In this document: positions 52,708-62,507 of the stretch, piece after piece | Layout: every line of letters begins with the position of its first letter | Position numbering within the stretch: the first letter of the stretch is position 1 | Assembly: GCF_017355855.1 (NCBI RefSeq) | Contig: NZ_JAFEWD010000007.1 | Coordinates: 155,250-219,249, forward strand | Reading direction: 5' to 3' | From: Pedobacter sp. SYSU D00535 | GTDB taxonomy: Bacteria > Bacteroidota > Bacteroidia > Sphingobacteriales > Sphingobacteriaceae | DNA: 64,000 nt | Position numbers and translations under genes: made by a program | Notes under the pieces: generated by a model | What the model was told of the DNA's origin: nothing | Database searches by the model: none | Seen by the model: only the letters and a program-made list of their open reading frames with translations

Positions 52708-52785
52708 CTTTAACCAACTAATTAACCAATACAAGCTAACTAACAATCAGTAAAAAGAGAACCTCTTTCAGTCACCGCTTAGCAA

Positions 52786-52799
52786 TGCAAACGTTGGCA
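52786..52799 (+). promoter_or_regulatory. Second operator-like site in the susC leader
   Basis: TGCAAACGTTGGCA, a near-palindrome (one mismatched pair), with ATAAA after it as in the 42831 and 28425 sites (TTGCGTAAAT, TTGCACAAAT). It lies about 80 bases downstream of the predicted -7 element. Confidence 0.45.
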
Positions 52800-52944
52800 T
52801 AAAAAGGGAACAGCTATCAAAACCAATAAAACAGAAATCATATGCAAAATCTCTTTCAGTACCGGTTAAGTCCTCGAGTCCTAATCGAATGTTGCATGAA
52901 AATTAAACCTACTAACTAAACAGATTACAAACCTTTAACTCATT

Positions 52945-55900
52945 ATGAAAAGAATTAGACTATTGAAATTAACGGGAGGGATGCTGCTCTTGCTTGTTCT
53001 TCCCTTACTTACGTTTGCGCAGAACGTAGTTGTTACAGGTAGGGTAGTGGATGAGAAGGGAGAGCCACTTCCTGGAAGCAGTGTGAAGGGGGTAGCATCT
53101 AACGTAAGCACTTCCACCGACGTTAGTGGTGCTTTTCGCTTGTCGGTGCCGGCAAGTGAGACTGCGGTAGTAGCCACCTTCATTGGCTACCAGCAGAAGC
53201 GGGTTTCGATCGCGGGTAATAAAACAAATATCACCATCAGTTTAAGTCCTGAGTCTCAAAGCCTGAACGAGGTCGTGGTGATCGGGTACGGAACCCAGCG
53301 CGCAGAAGCGGTGACAGGTTCAGTTGCCTCCATTCGTGGAGAAGCGCTCCGGGAAGTACCTTCCGCTAATATCTCCCAAGCTTTGCAGGGACGCTTACCT
53401 GGGGTGGAGATGTCTCAAAGTTCAAGCCGTCCGGGAGCAGCGATGCAAATTCGTATTCGTGGAACTCGTTCTATCACAGCTGGTCCCGGTGCCGGTCAAA
53501 ATGACCCGCTTGTGGTGCTGGATGGTATTCCGTTCGCCGGTAATATTGGTGATATCAACCCTAACGATATCAGGAGCATCGATATCTTGAAAGATGCCTC
53601 AGCCACTGCAATCTATGGTTCGCGAGGGGCTAATGGGGTTATTTTAGTAACTACAAATAGAGGTCAGGTAGGTCAAAAGGCACAGGTGAGCTACAATAGC
53701 TTTGTAGGTCCTAAAACTATCTTCTCGAAATATCCGATGATGAACGGTCCAGAATTCGTCGCTTTCCGTAAAGCGGCAAATATGTTCACTAATTCGCTGG
53801 ACGAAGCAGATGACGTAAACACGGACTGGCAAGACATGCTTTACCAGACCGGTATGACTCAAAGTCATGACGTTGGTGTTTCAGGAGGAACTGAGCAAGG
53901 AAGTTATAACTTCAGTATGGGTTATTTTGAGGATGAAGGAGTCATCCCTACCCAGCAATATAACAGGTACTCCGTTCGCGGTTCACTTGACCAGGGCGTG
54001 GGCAAGCACATACGACTGGGCTTTGTGACGAATAACAACTTCAACACATCGCAGGGAAACAACGTCGGCCTTTATAATATTCTTGCAGCTTCTCCTATTG
54101 CAAATCCTTACAATTCCGATGGAACTTTAAAAAGAACATTTAGGGCTGGTGGAGACGAATACTGGATTTATACTAAAGATGTGGTAGAAGACCTAAGTGA
54201 TAAATGGTTGGATGAGACCAGAGCGTTCGGAACTTATAATACGCTCTACGGAGAAGTTAAAATTCCGGGTGTAGATGGTTTGAAGTATCGCGCTAATCTT
54301 GGTCTTAACTACCGGTCTAGTAACGGTGGTACTTTCACAGGACAGGGAATTAATAATGTTAACCCCACTGCTGTTTCAAATGCTAGCGTACGTAGCGCTA
54401 ACACTCTTGATTGGACGATCGAAAATATCCTTTCTTACGACCGGACTTTTGCAGAAAAACATGAAGTAAACGCGATCGCCCTATATTCTGCCGCTGAAAA
54501 CCGGTACACACAAAACCGCGCCACCGCTCAAAATCTTCCTAACGAAGCTTTTCAATATTACAACTTTGGGTCAGCTTTAGGCGAGGTTACCTTTCCAAAT
54601 AATGACCAAATTTATAATGAGTCGGGCCTTCTTTCGTGGATGGGTCGTGTAATGTATTCATACGACAATCGCTATATGCTCTCGGCTACCTTGCGTTCTG
54701 ACGGATCTTCGAGACTAGCGCCAGGACATAAGTGGCACACCTATCCAGCAATATCGGCAGGATGGAGCATCGGGCGGGAGGCCTTTATGAAAAACGTCAC
54801 TTTTGTAGATAATCTCAAACTCCGCGTTGGATTCGGTCAGACATCCAACCAAGCAGTTGCGCCTTACTCTACACTAGGGCTCTTAAGACCTAGGAATTAT
54901 AACTTTGGCGATACCTTCTCTACTGGTTATTATGTAGAAAATCTACCTAATCCGAGCTTGGGCTGGGAGTTTTCCAAAACCTGGAATTATGGGTTGGATT
55001 TCGGAATCATTAACAACCGCCTAAGTGGTACAATTGAGTACTATACCACGAAAACTGAAGATATCTTATTGGGAGAGCCTCTTCCTCGTACTTCAGGTGT
55101 AACGTCGGGTATTACAAGGAACGTAGCTTCAACCTCTAATAAAGGTTTTGAACTTTCTCTGAACGGTGTGATTCTGGAAAATGCAAAAGGATGGAGATGG
55201 GAAGCTGGGGTGAACTTCTATACTAACGAAAATAGAATTCTGTCACTTACTTCCGGCTCTACCAGGGATGAGGCTAATTGGTGGTTTGTAGGTCATCCGC
55301 TAAATGTGATTTATGACTATGAGAAAATCGGTCTCTGGCAGGAAGGCGATCCTCATATGAGCATTTTACAACCAGGCAATCCAGCACAGGTTCTAGGTTC
55401 TATAAAAGTAAAGTATACTGGAGACTATGATGCTAATGGTGTTCCTGTAAGGGCAATAGGTCCGGCAGATAGGCAAATTATTGACGCTGATCCTGATTTT
55501 CAGGGAGGTTTGAATACCAGGATATCTTACAAAGGATTCGATTTATCAGCTGTTGGTGCATTTAGAAGCGGTGGTATCCTCGTAAGTACACTTTATTCAT
55601 CTGCTGGTTACTTGAATATGAATACCGGACGTAGGAATAACGTGAAAGTAGACTATTGGACACCTGAAAACAGAGATGCTAAATATCCAAGACCAGGTAG
55701 TTTAATTAGCTCAGACAATCCAAACTACGGTAGTACGCTGGGTTATTTTGATGCCTCATACTTAAAGATTCGTACACTTTCTCTTGGTTATAACCTGCAA
55801 AATGCTGGGTGGGTGAAAAGAGCGGGTATTGACAGATTGCGCGTTTATGTTACAGCTCAAAATCCGTTTGTGTTGTTCTCTCCTTACTACAAAGAGTCAG

Positions 55901-56037
55901 GTATGGACCCTGAAACGAACTCGTACGCAAATGAGAATGTTGCAACAAATAACGTAGGTCCGTCACGTCTGTTAACCATTGGTACCAACTCGCCATCTAC
56001 CCGCACCTATTTATTAGGTCTTAATCTCACATTTTAA
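52945..56037 (+). CDS. SusC/RagA family TonB-linked outer membrane transporter
   Basis: 1030 residues: signal peptide (about 1-26), carboxypeptidase-regulatory-like domain about 28-105 (VTGRVVDEKGEPLPGSSV), the SusC box about 110-118 (NEVVVIGYG), plug domain with RGTRSITAG and SIDILKDASATAIYGSRGANG, and a long barrel ending in LLGLNLTF. It imports oligosaccharides delivered by the SusD lipoprotein, powered by TonB. No STN domain is present, so it is not an anti-sigma-coupled receptor. With SusD, GH10 and GH115 downstream, glucuronoxylan oligosaccharides are the likely cargo. Confidence 0.96.
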   Translation: MKRIRLLKLTGGMLLLLVLPLLTFAQNVVVTGRVVDEKGEPLPGSSVKGVASNVSTSTDVSGAFRLSVPASETAVVATFIGYQQKRVSIAGNKTNITISLSPESQSLNEVVVIGYGTQRAEAVTGSVASIRGEALREVPSANISQALQGRLPGVEMSQSSSRPGAAMQIRIRGTRSITAGPGAGQNDPLVVLDGIPFAGNIGDINPNDIRSIDILKDASATAIYGSRGANGVILVTTNRGQVGQKAQVSYNSFVGPKTIFSKYPMMNGPEFVAFRKAANMFTNSLDEADDVNTDWQDMLYQTGMTQSHDVGVSGGTEQGSYNFSMGYFEDEGVIPTQQYNRYSVRGSLDQGVGKHIRLGFVTNNNFNTSQGNNVGLYNILAASPIANPYNSDGTLKRTFRAGGDEYWIYTKDVVEDLSDKWLDETRAFGTYNTLYGEVKIPGVDGLKYRANLGLNYRSSNGGTFTGQGINNVNPTAVSNASVRSANTLDWTIENILSYDRTFAEKHEVNAIALYSAAENRYTQNRATAQNLPNEAFQYYNFGSALGEVTFPNNDQIYNESGLLSWMGRVMYSYDNRYMLSATLRSDGSSRLAPGHKWHTYPAISAGWSIGREAFMKNVTFVDNLKLRVGFGQTSNQAVAPYSTLGLLRPRNYNFGDTFSTGYYVENLPNPSLGWEFSKTWNYGLDFGIINNRLSGTIEYYTTKTEDILLGEPLPRTSGVTSGITRNVASTSNKGFELSLNGVILENAKGWRWEAGVNFYTNENRILSLTSGSTRDEANWWFVGHPLNVIYDYEKIGLWQEGDPHMSILQPGNPAQVLGSIKVKYTGDYDANGVPVRAIGPADRQIIDADPDFQGGLNTRISYKGFDLSAVGAFRSGGILVSTLYSSAGYLNMNTGRRNNVKVDYWTPENRDAKYPRPGSLISSDNPNYGSTLGYFDASYLKIRTLSLGYNLQNAGWVKRAGIDRLRVYVTAQNPFVLFSPYYKESGMDPETNSYANENVATNNVGPSRLLTIGTNSPSTRTYLLGLNLTF

Positions 56038-56048
56038 CGACGATAAAC

Positions 56049-58010
56049 ATGAAAAGTATAAATATTAAAACTGTTGTAGGAGCAGCGCTACTTTCGGTGT
56101 TGTCTGTAGGGTGCTCTGATATACTGGAAGAACAACCTCGCAGTCTTCATGAACCTAGTTTTTTCTCCACTCCAACGGGCGTTCAAGGAGGAATATCAGC
56201 GCTTTATTCCAGTTTAAGAAATATATATGGAAATGGTTACTACCTGAACGCGGTTCAAACAGGTACAGATGAAGCTACCTGGGGACAAGGAGCAGATGCT
56301 AACTTTAAAGTACTCGATTATTCAAATCAGGGTGAACTTAACTCTACTTCAAGCCGTTCTGATGTGCTTTGGAACGAGGCTTTTCCGGCCATTAATACAG
56401 CTAGTGGAATCATAGAAAATGGAGCCGGGGCTGGAGCTTCAACTGCCCTTATTGCAGAAGCAAGGTTTTTTCGCGCATTTTATTATTTTCAGCTGGTTCA
56501 GACTTTTGGAGGCGTTCCATTAGACTTAGGATCTGGAGAACTGAAGTTCAATACTAACCCGAAGCGAACTTCTGCTAGAAACACAGTGCCTGAAGTATAT
56601 ACTAAAGCTGTTTTTCCTGATCTTCTGCAAGCTGTTAACGAGCTGCCCGATGCCCCACGTTTAACAGGTGCAGTTACCAAAACAGTTGCAAGGCTGTTTT
56701 TATCGAAAGCTTATCTCACGTACGGATGGTGGTTGCAAAACCCGAACAATATTCCAACTTACCCACAGGCTAACAGAACTGATCCTAACGGACAAACGGC
56801 GCAGTATTATTTTCAGCAAGCGTATGACGTTGCGACCACTGCAATTGACAATCCTGGCCCTTATGGGTTGGTTGAAACCTATTACGACGTGAACCGTGCT
56901 ACAAACGATCGGAACAAAGAACATCTTCTCTATGCAGACCATACAGAAAAGAGCTCTTTATATAACGGTGGCGATATTAATGGCTTTGCTAGTGGATCCG
57001 CTCCGGACAACTTTGCAGGTTGGTTTTATACCTGGAATTATACGGAGCTTAGAAGCAACACTGCTGCGTCAGCAACTGCTACGCAAATTAACACCGTCCA
57101 GCGTGAAGCAGTACAACCTCTAGGTCGTCCATGGTTCCGAATGACTCCCCCAATAGACATATTTGTAAATACGTTCGCCGATAAAACCCTTGATTCTCGT
57201 TACGACGGAACGTTTACCACAGTGTATCGTGGTAACTGGAATAAGAATCCTAATAATGCCTCTACAACTGTTGTTTACAACGCAAATCTTTTACCAGTAA
57301 GTCCAGGAGAACCGATACTTACTTTCCTGAATTCAGAACCTGCGACGCCTATCACTTACCCTAATGGTGCAGGCAGAAGCAACGTAGGTGCAGGAGAATT
57401 ACCTGGTCGCGCTGATTATGTAGTCTCGCCTCTCGGTATTAATCGTCGGATGTATCCAGGTTTGTGGAAGTTAGGTCCATATCGTACAGATAACGGAACA
57501 GGTTTCGGAAACCCTAACGCAGGAAGCACTCGTCCTTTCTATATTGCCAAATTCTCCGAATTTTACTTTATAGCGGCAGAAGCAGCTGTGAAAGGTGCAA
57601 CTGTTAAATCTGGAAAAAGTGCAAGAGATTTAATCAACGTTATTCGTGGCAGGGCAGGAAAATGGCGTTGGAGTAATGCTCAAAACACTACAAAAGTTGA
57701 AGACAATAGCGTTGCTATGATGGCTGCAACTCCAGCAATTATAACCGTGGACTATATCTTACAGGAACGCTCACGGGAATACTTTGGTGAAGGTTACCGT
57801 TGGCTGGACTTGATCCGCACCCAAAAGTGGAACGAATTTGCTTCAACTTACCGGATCGGTGGGGTGAATTTCCAGGACCATACGCCTCAAACTGTAACAC
57901 GTACCATCCAGCCACAGCACTATCTTCGTCCTATTCCTAGGGGACAGATAGATGCCATGCAGGCAACTCCAGAAGAAAAAGCTGCTTACCAAAATCCAGG
58001 CTATCAATAA
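56049..58010 (+). CDS. SusD/RagB family glycan-binding lipoprotein
   Basis: 653 residues. Lipoprotein signal with Cys in LSVLSVGCSD. The SusD pattern follows: ILEEQPRSLHEPSFFSTPTGVQGGISALY, ALIAEARFFRAFYYFQLVQTFGGVPLDLG, TPR-like helices (TKTVARLFLSKAYLTYGWW), and the C-terminal RSREYFGEGYRWLDLIRTQKW and YLRPIPRGQIDAM. It caps the SusC barrel on the cell surface and captures glycan. It starts 11 bases after susC. Confidence 0.96.
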   Translation: MKSINIKTVVGAALLSVLSVGCSDILEEQPRSLHEPSFFSTPTGVQGGISALYSSLRNIYGNGYYLNAVQTGTDEATWGQGADANFKVLDYSNQGELNSTSSRSDVLWNEAFPAINTASGIIENGAGAGASTALIAEARFFRAFYYFQLVQTFGGVPLDLGSGELKFNTNPKRTSARNTVPEVYTKAVFPDLLQAVNELPDAPRLTGAVTKTVARLFLSKAYLTYGWWLQNPNNIPTYPQANRTDPNGQTAQYYFQQAYDVATTAIDNPGPYGLVETYYDVNRATNDRNKEHLLYADHTEKSSLYNGGDINGFASGSAPDNFAGWFYTWNYTELRSNTAASATATQINTVQREAVQPLGRPWFRMTPPIDIFVNTFADKTLDSRYDGTFTTVYRGNWNKNPNNASTTVVYNANLLPVSPGEPILTFLNSEPATPITYPNGAGRSNVGAGELPGRADYVVSPLGINRRMYPGLWKLGPYRTDNGTGFGNPNAGSTRPFYIAKFSEFYFIAAEAAVKGATVKSGKSARDLINVIRGRAGKWRWSNAQNTTKVEDNSVAMMAATPAIITVDYILQERSREYFGEGYRWLDLIRTQKWNEFASTYRIGGVNFQDHTPQTVTRTIQPQHYLRPIPRGQIDAMQATPEEKAAYQNPGYQ

Positions 58011-58025
58011 GCCATTCTGGAAAAT

Positions 58026-58070
58026 AATAATCTACTGGCTGTCCAATCGTTGGGCAGCCAGTAGATTATT
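58026..58070 (+). terminator. Very strong hairpin between susD and the xylanase gene
   Basis: Two 21-base arms pair at 20 Watson-Crick positions plus one G-T (58026-58046 with 58050-58070; loop TCG). There is no real T-run after the stem, so it may act as an attenuator or mRNA 3' stabiliser that sets susCD apart from the enzymes. Confidence 0.6.
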
Positions 58071-58193
58071 ACACAATAGACCTGCATAAGTTCGAAGAGC
58101 GAGATGCAATTAACACTAAACCATCTACTCTAAACTCAAAATATCCGAAATGCACTAAGCCAGCCTCAATCATAAGAACATAAGAAAACACAC

Positions 58194-59300
58194 ATGAAAA
58201 GAAGTTCTATCCTATTAATTGCTAATTTTCTTCTTATTGCTGCACTGGCGGGTTGCTCGGTCAAACAGCAATACCAGGCAGATAGGTTAATAACCAAAGG
58301 CCTGAAAGACTACTACAAAGATTACTTTCCTATCGGGGTAGCAGTAGGCCCTCAAACTTTAAAGGGCGACGAAGCGGAACTTTTACTTAGAGAATTCAAT
58401 AGCATCACTGCTGAAAATGCCATGAAGATGGGCCCTATCCATCCCAGGGAAAACGAGTACTTCTGGAGAGATGCCGACTCTATTGTGAATTTTGCTCAAA
58501 AGCACGGCTTAAGGGTGCGGGGACACAACCTCCTATGGCATGAGCAAGCCCCAGAATGGATGTTTAAAGACAGCCAGGGAAATCAGGTAAGTCGGGATGT
58601 ACTCTTAGCACGTCTTAAAGACCATATTTACACCGTAGTAAAACGCTATAAAGGGAAAATTTACGCATGGGATGTTGTAAATGAAGCGATCGATGATAAT
58701 CCGGATGATTTTCTGAGAAAAACAAAGTGGCTCGAAATTATCGGCGAAGACTTTATCGCCAAAGCCTTTCAATTCGCCCACGAAGCCGATCCTGATGCCC
58801 TGCTTTTTTATAATGACTACAATACTGAAAGGCCTGAAAAAAGGGACCGAATCTATACGCTGTTGAAACAGTTGGTGGATGCGAAAGTGCCGATCCACGG
58901 AGTTGGATTGCAAGCGCATTGGTCCATCTTCGAACCGACAGAGAAAGAGTTGAGAGAGGCGATTGAGAAATATTCGTCTCTGGGACTTCAAATTCATTTC
59001 ACAGAAGTGGATATGTCTGTTTATCCATGGGAAAAAGAGCGCAGGGCGAAGAGATCAGGTGAGAACGATCAACTCACTCCAGAGCTTGAGCAAAAGCAAA
59101 TTGCTCAGTACAAAATGGTGTTTGACATCTTCCGTGAATACCGGAAGCATATTACCAGTGTCACTTTCTGGAATGTATCCGACCGATATACCTGGCTGGA
59201 TACCTACCCCGTCTCCGGGCGCAAAAACTACCCTTTGCTGTTCGATACCAAGCTTGAGCGTAAAAAAGCATATTGGGAGGTGGTAAATTTTAAGAAATAG
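58194..59300 (+). CDS. GH10 endo-1,4-beta-xylanase, lipoprotein
   Basis: 368 residues with a lipoprotein signal (AALAGC). A single GH10 TIM barrel: SITAENAMKMGPIHP, VRGHNLLWHEQAPEWMF, acid/base Glu164 in WDVVNEAIDD, NDYNTE, VGLQAHWSI, and nucleophile Glu271 in HFTEVDMSVYPW. It cuts the xylan backbone; as a lipoprotein it acts at the surface or in the periplasm. The GH115 gene starts 4 bases after its stop, so they are one unit for glucuronoxylan breakdown. Confidence 0.96.
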   Translation: MKRSSILLIANFLLIAALAGCSVKQQYQADRLITKGLKDYYKDYFPIGVAVGPQTLKGDEAELLLREFNSITAENAMKMGPIHPRENEYFWRDADSIVNFAQKHGLRVRGHNLLWHEQAPEWMFKDSQGNQVSRDVLLARLKDHIYTVVKRYKGKIYAWDVVNEAIDDNPDDFLRKTKWLEIIGEDFIAKAFQFAHEADPDALLFYNDYNTERPEKRDRIYTLLKQLVDAKVPIHGVGLQAHWSIFEPTEKELREAIEKYSSLGLQIHFTEVDMSVYPWEKERRAKRSGENDQLTPELEQKQIAQYKMVFDIFREYRKHITSVTFWNVSDRYTWLDTYPVSGRKNYPLLFDTKLERKKAYWEVVNFKK

Positions 59301-59304
59301 CACT

Positions 59305-62172
59305 ATGAACTACAATTTTAGATCTTTCATTGCATGCATAGGTTTATTGATACTGACTGCTACTACTGCTTCCGCCAATGATGATCAAACCTATATTTCA
59401 ACAAAGAAATTAAAGGGCGCCTTTAGTCTTGCCACAAATGGAAAACCCGCTCCAATTGTTCGCGGAAGCTCAGAAGATCCAGGTGTTATACGGGCCGTAA
59501 GTGATCTTCAATCAGATCTTCAAAGGGTAACAAAGGCAAAGCCCACTGTAGGAATAGACAAGCCAGTTTCAGAAAAAGAAATTGTCCTTATCGGGACAAT
59601 AGGCAAAAATCCGCTCATCGATCAACTAATAAGGCAAAGTAAAATAGATGTTTCGGCTATCCGCGGCAAATGGGAAGCCTCTCTTACGCAGGTAGTAGAT
59701 AAGCCGATGCCCGGAGTGGATAAGGCCCTCATCATCGTAGGTAGCGACCGCCGCGGTACTATCTACGGGATTTATGACCTTTCTGCTCAGATAGGAGTTT
59801 CTCCATGGTACTGGTGGGCGGATGTGCCCGTGAAGGAACAAAAGAACTTATACGTACACGCAGGAGTAATTACCCGAGCTCCAGCTGTAAAATATAGGGG
59901 GATTTTTATCAACGATGAAGCTCCTGCTTTATCGGGCTGGTCACGTGAGAAATTCGGAGGCTTTAACAGCAAGTTTTACGAGCATGTTTTTGAACTAATC
60001 CTGCGTCTTAAAGGCAACTACCTGTGGCCGGCTATGTGGGGAAGCGCCTTTTACGACGACGATCCAAAAAATCCCGTTCTGGCAAATCAAATGGGGGTAG
60101 TTATAGGTACATCGCATCACGAACCTTTGATGAGGGCTCACGACGAGTGGCGACGCTTCGGAAAGGGTGCATGGAACTACAATACTAACGACGAGGTCCT
60201 TAGAGACTTTTGGCGCGAAAGTATTAAAAGGATGGGTAACAACGAAAGCATCGTAACCATCGGAATGCGTGGTGACGGTGACGAACCAATGTCGGAAGGA
60301 AGTAACATCGCCCTTCTCGAAAAGATCGTGAAAGACCAGCGGGAAATTATTGCGGAAGTGACAGGCAAACCGGCCTCCGAAACTCCGCAAATCTGGGCCT
60401 TGTACAAAGAAGTACAGGATTACTATGATAAAGGCATGCGGGTTCCTGACGACGTTACTTTGCTTTTGGCCGACGACAACTGGGGAAATATCCGCAAACT
60501 GCCTAAACTGGATGAAAAGCCCAGAAGCGGCGGCTATGGGATTTATTACCACTTCGACTATGTAGGTGGGCCCAGGAACTATAAATGGATCAATACCAAT
60601 CCCATAACAAAAGTGTGGGAGCAGATGCACCTTGCGCGGCGATACGGAGCAGACAGACTGTGGCTGGTAAACGTAGGCGATATCAAGCCAATGGAGTTCC
60701 CGACCGAATTTTTCCTCGACTATGCCTGGAATCCTGAAAAGTGGACTGCGGATCGTTTGCAGGAGTATACCGAGCTTTGGGCCGCTAAGCAGTTCCCCGG
60801 GAAGTATGCAATGGAAATAGCAGATCTTATTTCAAAATACACCAAGTACAACGGCAGGAGAAAGCCTGAACTGCTTGACGCTGATACCTATAGTCTTTCA
60901 AATTATAGGGAGTTCGAAAGGGTCGTTCAAGATTTTAATGACCTGTTGGTCAGGGCTGAGAAAGTTAACAGTCAGCTTCCTGCACAGTACCGCGACGCCT
61001 ACTTCCAACTGGTGCTGCATCCTGTAAAGGCGAGTGCTAATCTAAATGAACTTTATTACACGGTTGCTTTAAACCGTCTTTATGCAAAGCAGGGACGTGT
61101 TCTTACAAATACCATGGCCGCAAAAGCAAGGGAGCTGTTTGCGCGAGACAAAGAGATTTCCAACCATTACAACAAGGTGATCGCTGGTGGGAAGTGGAAT
61201 CACATGATGGACCAGACCCACATTGGGTACACCTACTGGCAACAGCCCGAAAAAGATGTGATGCCTGAAGTCAAAGAAGTAACGCTTCCTCCAACTGCTG
61301 GTATCGGCCTTGCAACCGAGGGTTCGGATGATTGGTGGCCGCTGGCCAAGCAAGAAGCTGTGCTGCCAGAGTTTAGCCCTTATCTCCCGCAACAACATTA
61401 CATTGAGATTTTTAGTCGCGGTACCACAGCAACCCAATTTACGGTACAAAGCGGTGCTCCCTGGTTAACGCTTTCTTCCAGGGGAGGAACAGTAGCTGAT
61501 CAACAACGCATTTGGGTAAGTGTCGACTGGAAAAAAGCACCCACAGGAATGCATAAGATCCCTGTTACGGTAACATCAGGAAACTCCAATATCATTGCCT
61601 ACGCCAGTATCAATAATCCGGCAAGTCCTCGGCCTGCAAAACTCTCTGGATTTGCAGAAGTGGACGGATATGTATCCATTGAACCGGCCAATTATTCAAG
61701 AGCGGTGAATAAAGATTCTATCAGCTGGGTAGTGCTTCCTGACTATGGCCGCGTTGCTTCTGCCGTAACCACCTTCCCTGTGACGGCCCCTGCACAGCTT
61801 CCGAATGAAGGTTCAGCTCACCTTCAGTACGATGTGTACCTACAAGAACCCGGGGAAATAAAGTTGCATGCGTACATCTCGCCCACTATCGATTTTGCTA
61901 ACTCCGGCGGCCTTCGTTATGCTGTGTCTGTAGATGACGAGAAGCCGCAGTTGGTTAACCTTCATGCCGATAACTCTGAAAGAGCCTGGGAAAAGTCGGT
62001 GGCGGATAATATTAAGATGCTAACAACGAAGCATACAATAAAATCAGCAGGAAAACACGTGGTGAAATTTTGGCGTGTTGACCAGGCTGTAGTGTTGCAA
62101 AAGATCGTAATAGATGCTGGCGGTCTTAAACCTTCGTATTTGGGCCCACCTGAGACACGGGTAAAAAAATAA
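59305..62172 (+). CDS. GH115 alpha-glucuronidase
   Basis: 955 residues with a signal peptide (about 1-24). GH115 enzymes remove (4-O-methyl-)glucuronic acid side chains from xylan polymers and oligosaccharides. Family features: LIIVGSDRRGTIYGIYDLS, GVSPWYWWADVPV, YRGIFINDEAPALSGW, GNYLWPAMWGSAFYDDDP, GTSHHEPLMRAHDEW, TIGMRGDGDEPM, LLADDNWGNIRKLP and YYHFDYVGGPRNYKW. A C-terminal beta-rich region (about 690-955) fits the family's extra domain. The released glucuronate would enter UxaC and UxuA. Confidence 0.95.
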   Translation: MNYNFRSFIACIGLLILTATTASANDDQTYISTKKLKGAFSLATNGKPAPIVRGSSEDPGVIRAVSDLQSDLQRVTKAKPTVGIDKPVSEKEIVLIGTIGKNPLIDQLIRQSKIDVSAIRGKWEASLTQVVDKPMPGVDKALIIVGSDRRGTIYGIYDLSAQIGVSPWYWWADVPVKEQKNLYVHAGVITRAPAVKYRGIFINDEAPALSGWSREKFGGFNSKFYEHVFELILRLKGNYLWPAMWGSAFYDDDPKNPVLANQMGVVIGTSHHEPLMRAHDEWRRFGKGAWNYNTNDEVLRDFWRESIKRMGNNESIVTIGMRGDGDEPMSEGSNIALLEKIVKDQREIIAEVTGKPASETPQIWALYKEVQDYYDKGMRVPDDVTLLLADDNWGNIRKLPKLDEKPRSGGYGIYYHFDYVGGPRNYKWINTNPITKVWEQMHLARRYGADRLWLVNVGDIKPMEFPTEFFLDYAWNPEKWTADRLQEYTELWAAKQFPGKYAMEIADLISKYTKYNGRRKPELLDADTYSLSNYREFERVVQDFNDLLVRAEKVNSQLPAQYRDAYFQLVLHPVKASANLNELYYTVALNRLYAKQGRVLTNTMAAKARELFARDKEISNHYNKVIAGGKWNHMMDQTHIGYTYWQQPEKDVMPEVKEVTLPPTAGIGLATEGSDDWWPLAKQEAVLPEFSPYLPQQHYIEIFSRGTTATQFTVQSGAPWLTLSSRGGTVADQQRIWVSVDWKKAPTGMHKIPVTVTSGNSNIIAYASINNPASPRPAKLSGFAEVDGYVSIEPANYSRAVNKDSISWVVLPDYGRVASAVTTFPVTAPAQLPNEGSAHLQYDVYLQEPGEIKLHAYISPTIDFANSGGLRYAVSVDDEKPQLVNLHADNSERAWEKSVADNIKMLTTKHTIKSAGKHVVKFWRVDQAVVLQKIVIDAGGLKPSYLGPPETRVKK

Positions 62173-62248
62173 ATTTCGCGAATGCAGCACTTGAGCTAAC
62201 ATTCGCTCATAATAGCCTTCCTCATAAATTGGTTATATAAGTGAAAAG

Positions 62249-62283
62249 CCGCCTCTTTCCCAAAGAGCGCGGTTTTTCGTTTT
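62249..62283 (+). terminator. Terminator of the xylan locus
   Basis: CCGC-CTCTTT pairs with AAAGAG-GCGG (one bulged base) with a CCC loop, followed by TTTTTCGTTTTT. Confidence 0.75.
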
Positions 62284-62309
62284 TAGGGAAACCAGCTTTT
62301 GTATTTCAA

Positions 62310-62400
62310 ATACCTGTGGTCCTGCTGTCCGCTGTAGTTTTTGCCCTGGCTTTGCGCGGGTCCTTGTCGGGCAAAAAGCTGCCGCTTCCATCAGGTTTAG
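62310..62400. repeat. Dispersed-type intergenic repeat, copy B (inverse orientation)
   Basis: On the minus strand it reads GATGGAAGCGGCAGCTTTTT, GCCCGACAAGGACCCG, then ACAGCGGACAGCAGGACC. These boxes and their spacing resemble copy A at 36483-36601 (GATTGAAGCGGAAAGC, AGGAC, CAGCGAAAAGC, GACC). It is non-coding and fills most of the gap between GH115 and the transketolase genes. Relationship to copy A is by eye. Confidence 0.5.
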
Positions 62401-62448
62401 CTTAGAACTTCAGTTTTTCAAATCACCTTTAGGGGAGGCTCGTTAACG

Positions 62449-62483
62449 AAAAAAGGCATCTGCATATTCCTGCAGATGCCTTT
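62449..62483 (-). terminator. Terminator after the transketolase genes
   Basis: A perfect 13-base-pair stem (AAAGGCATCTGCA / TGCAGATGCCTTT), 6-base loop, and a T-run on the minus strand, 24 bases after the stop codon. Confidence 0.9.
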
Positions 62484-62507
62484 AGCCTATAAACTTTTTG
62501 AACCTCT

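Noticed and set aside
59995..60630. 211-residue minus-strand frame inside GH115
   Set aside because: It lies fully within a conserved glycosidase gene and has no recognisable motif of its own.
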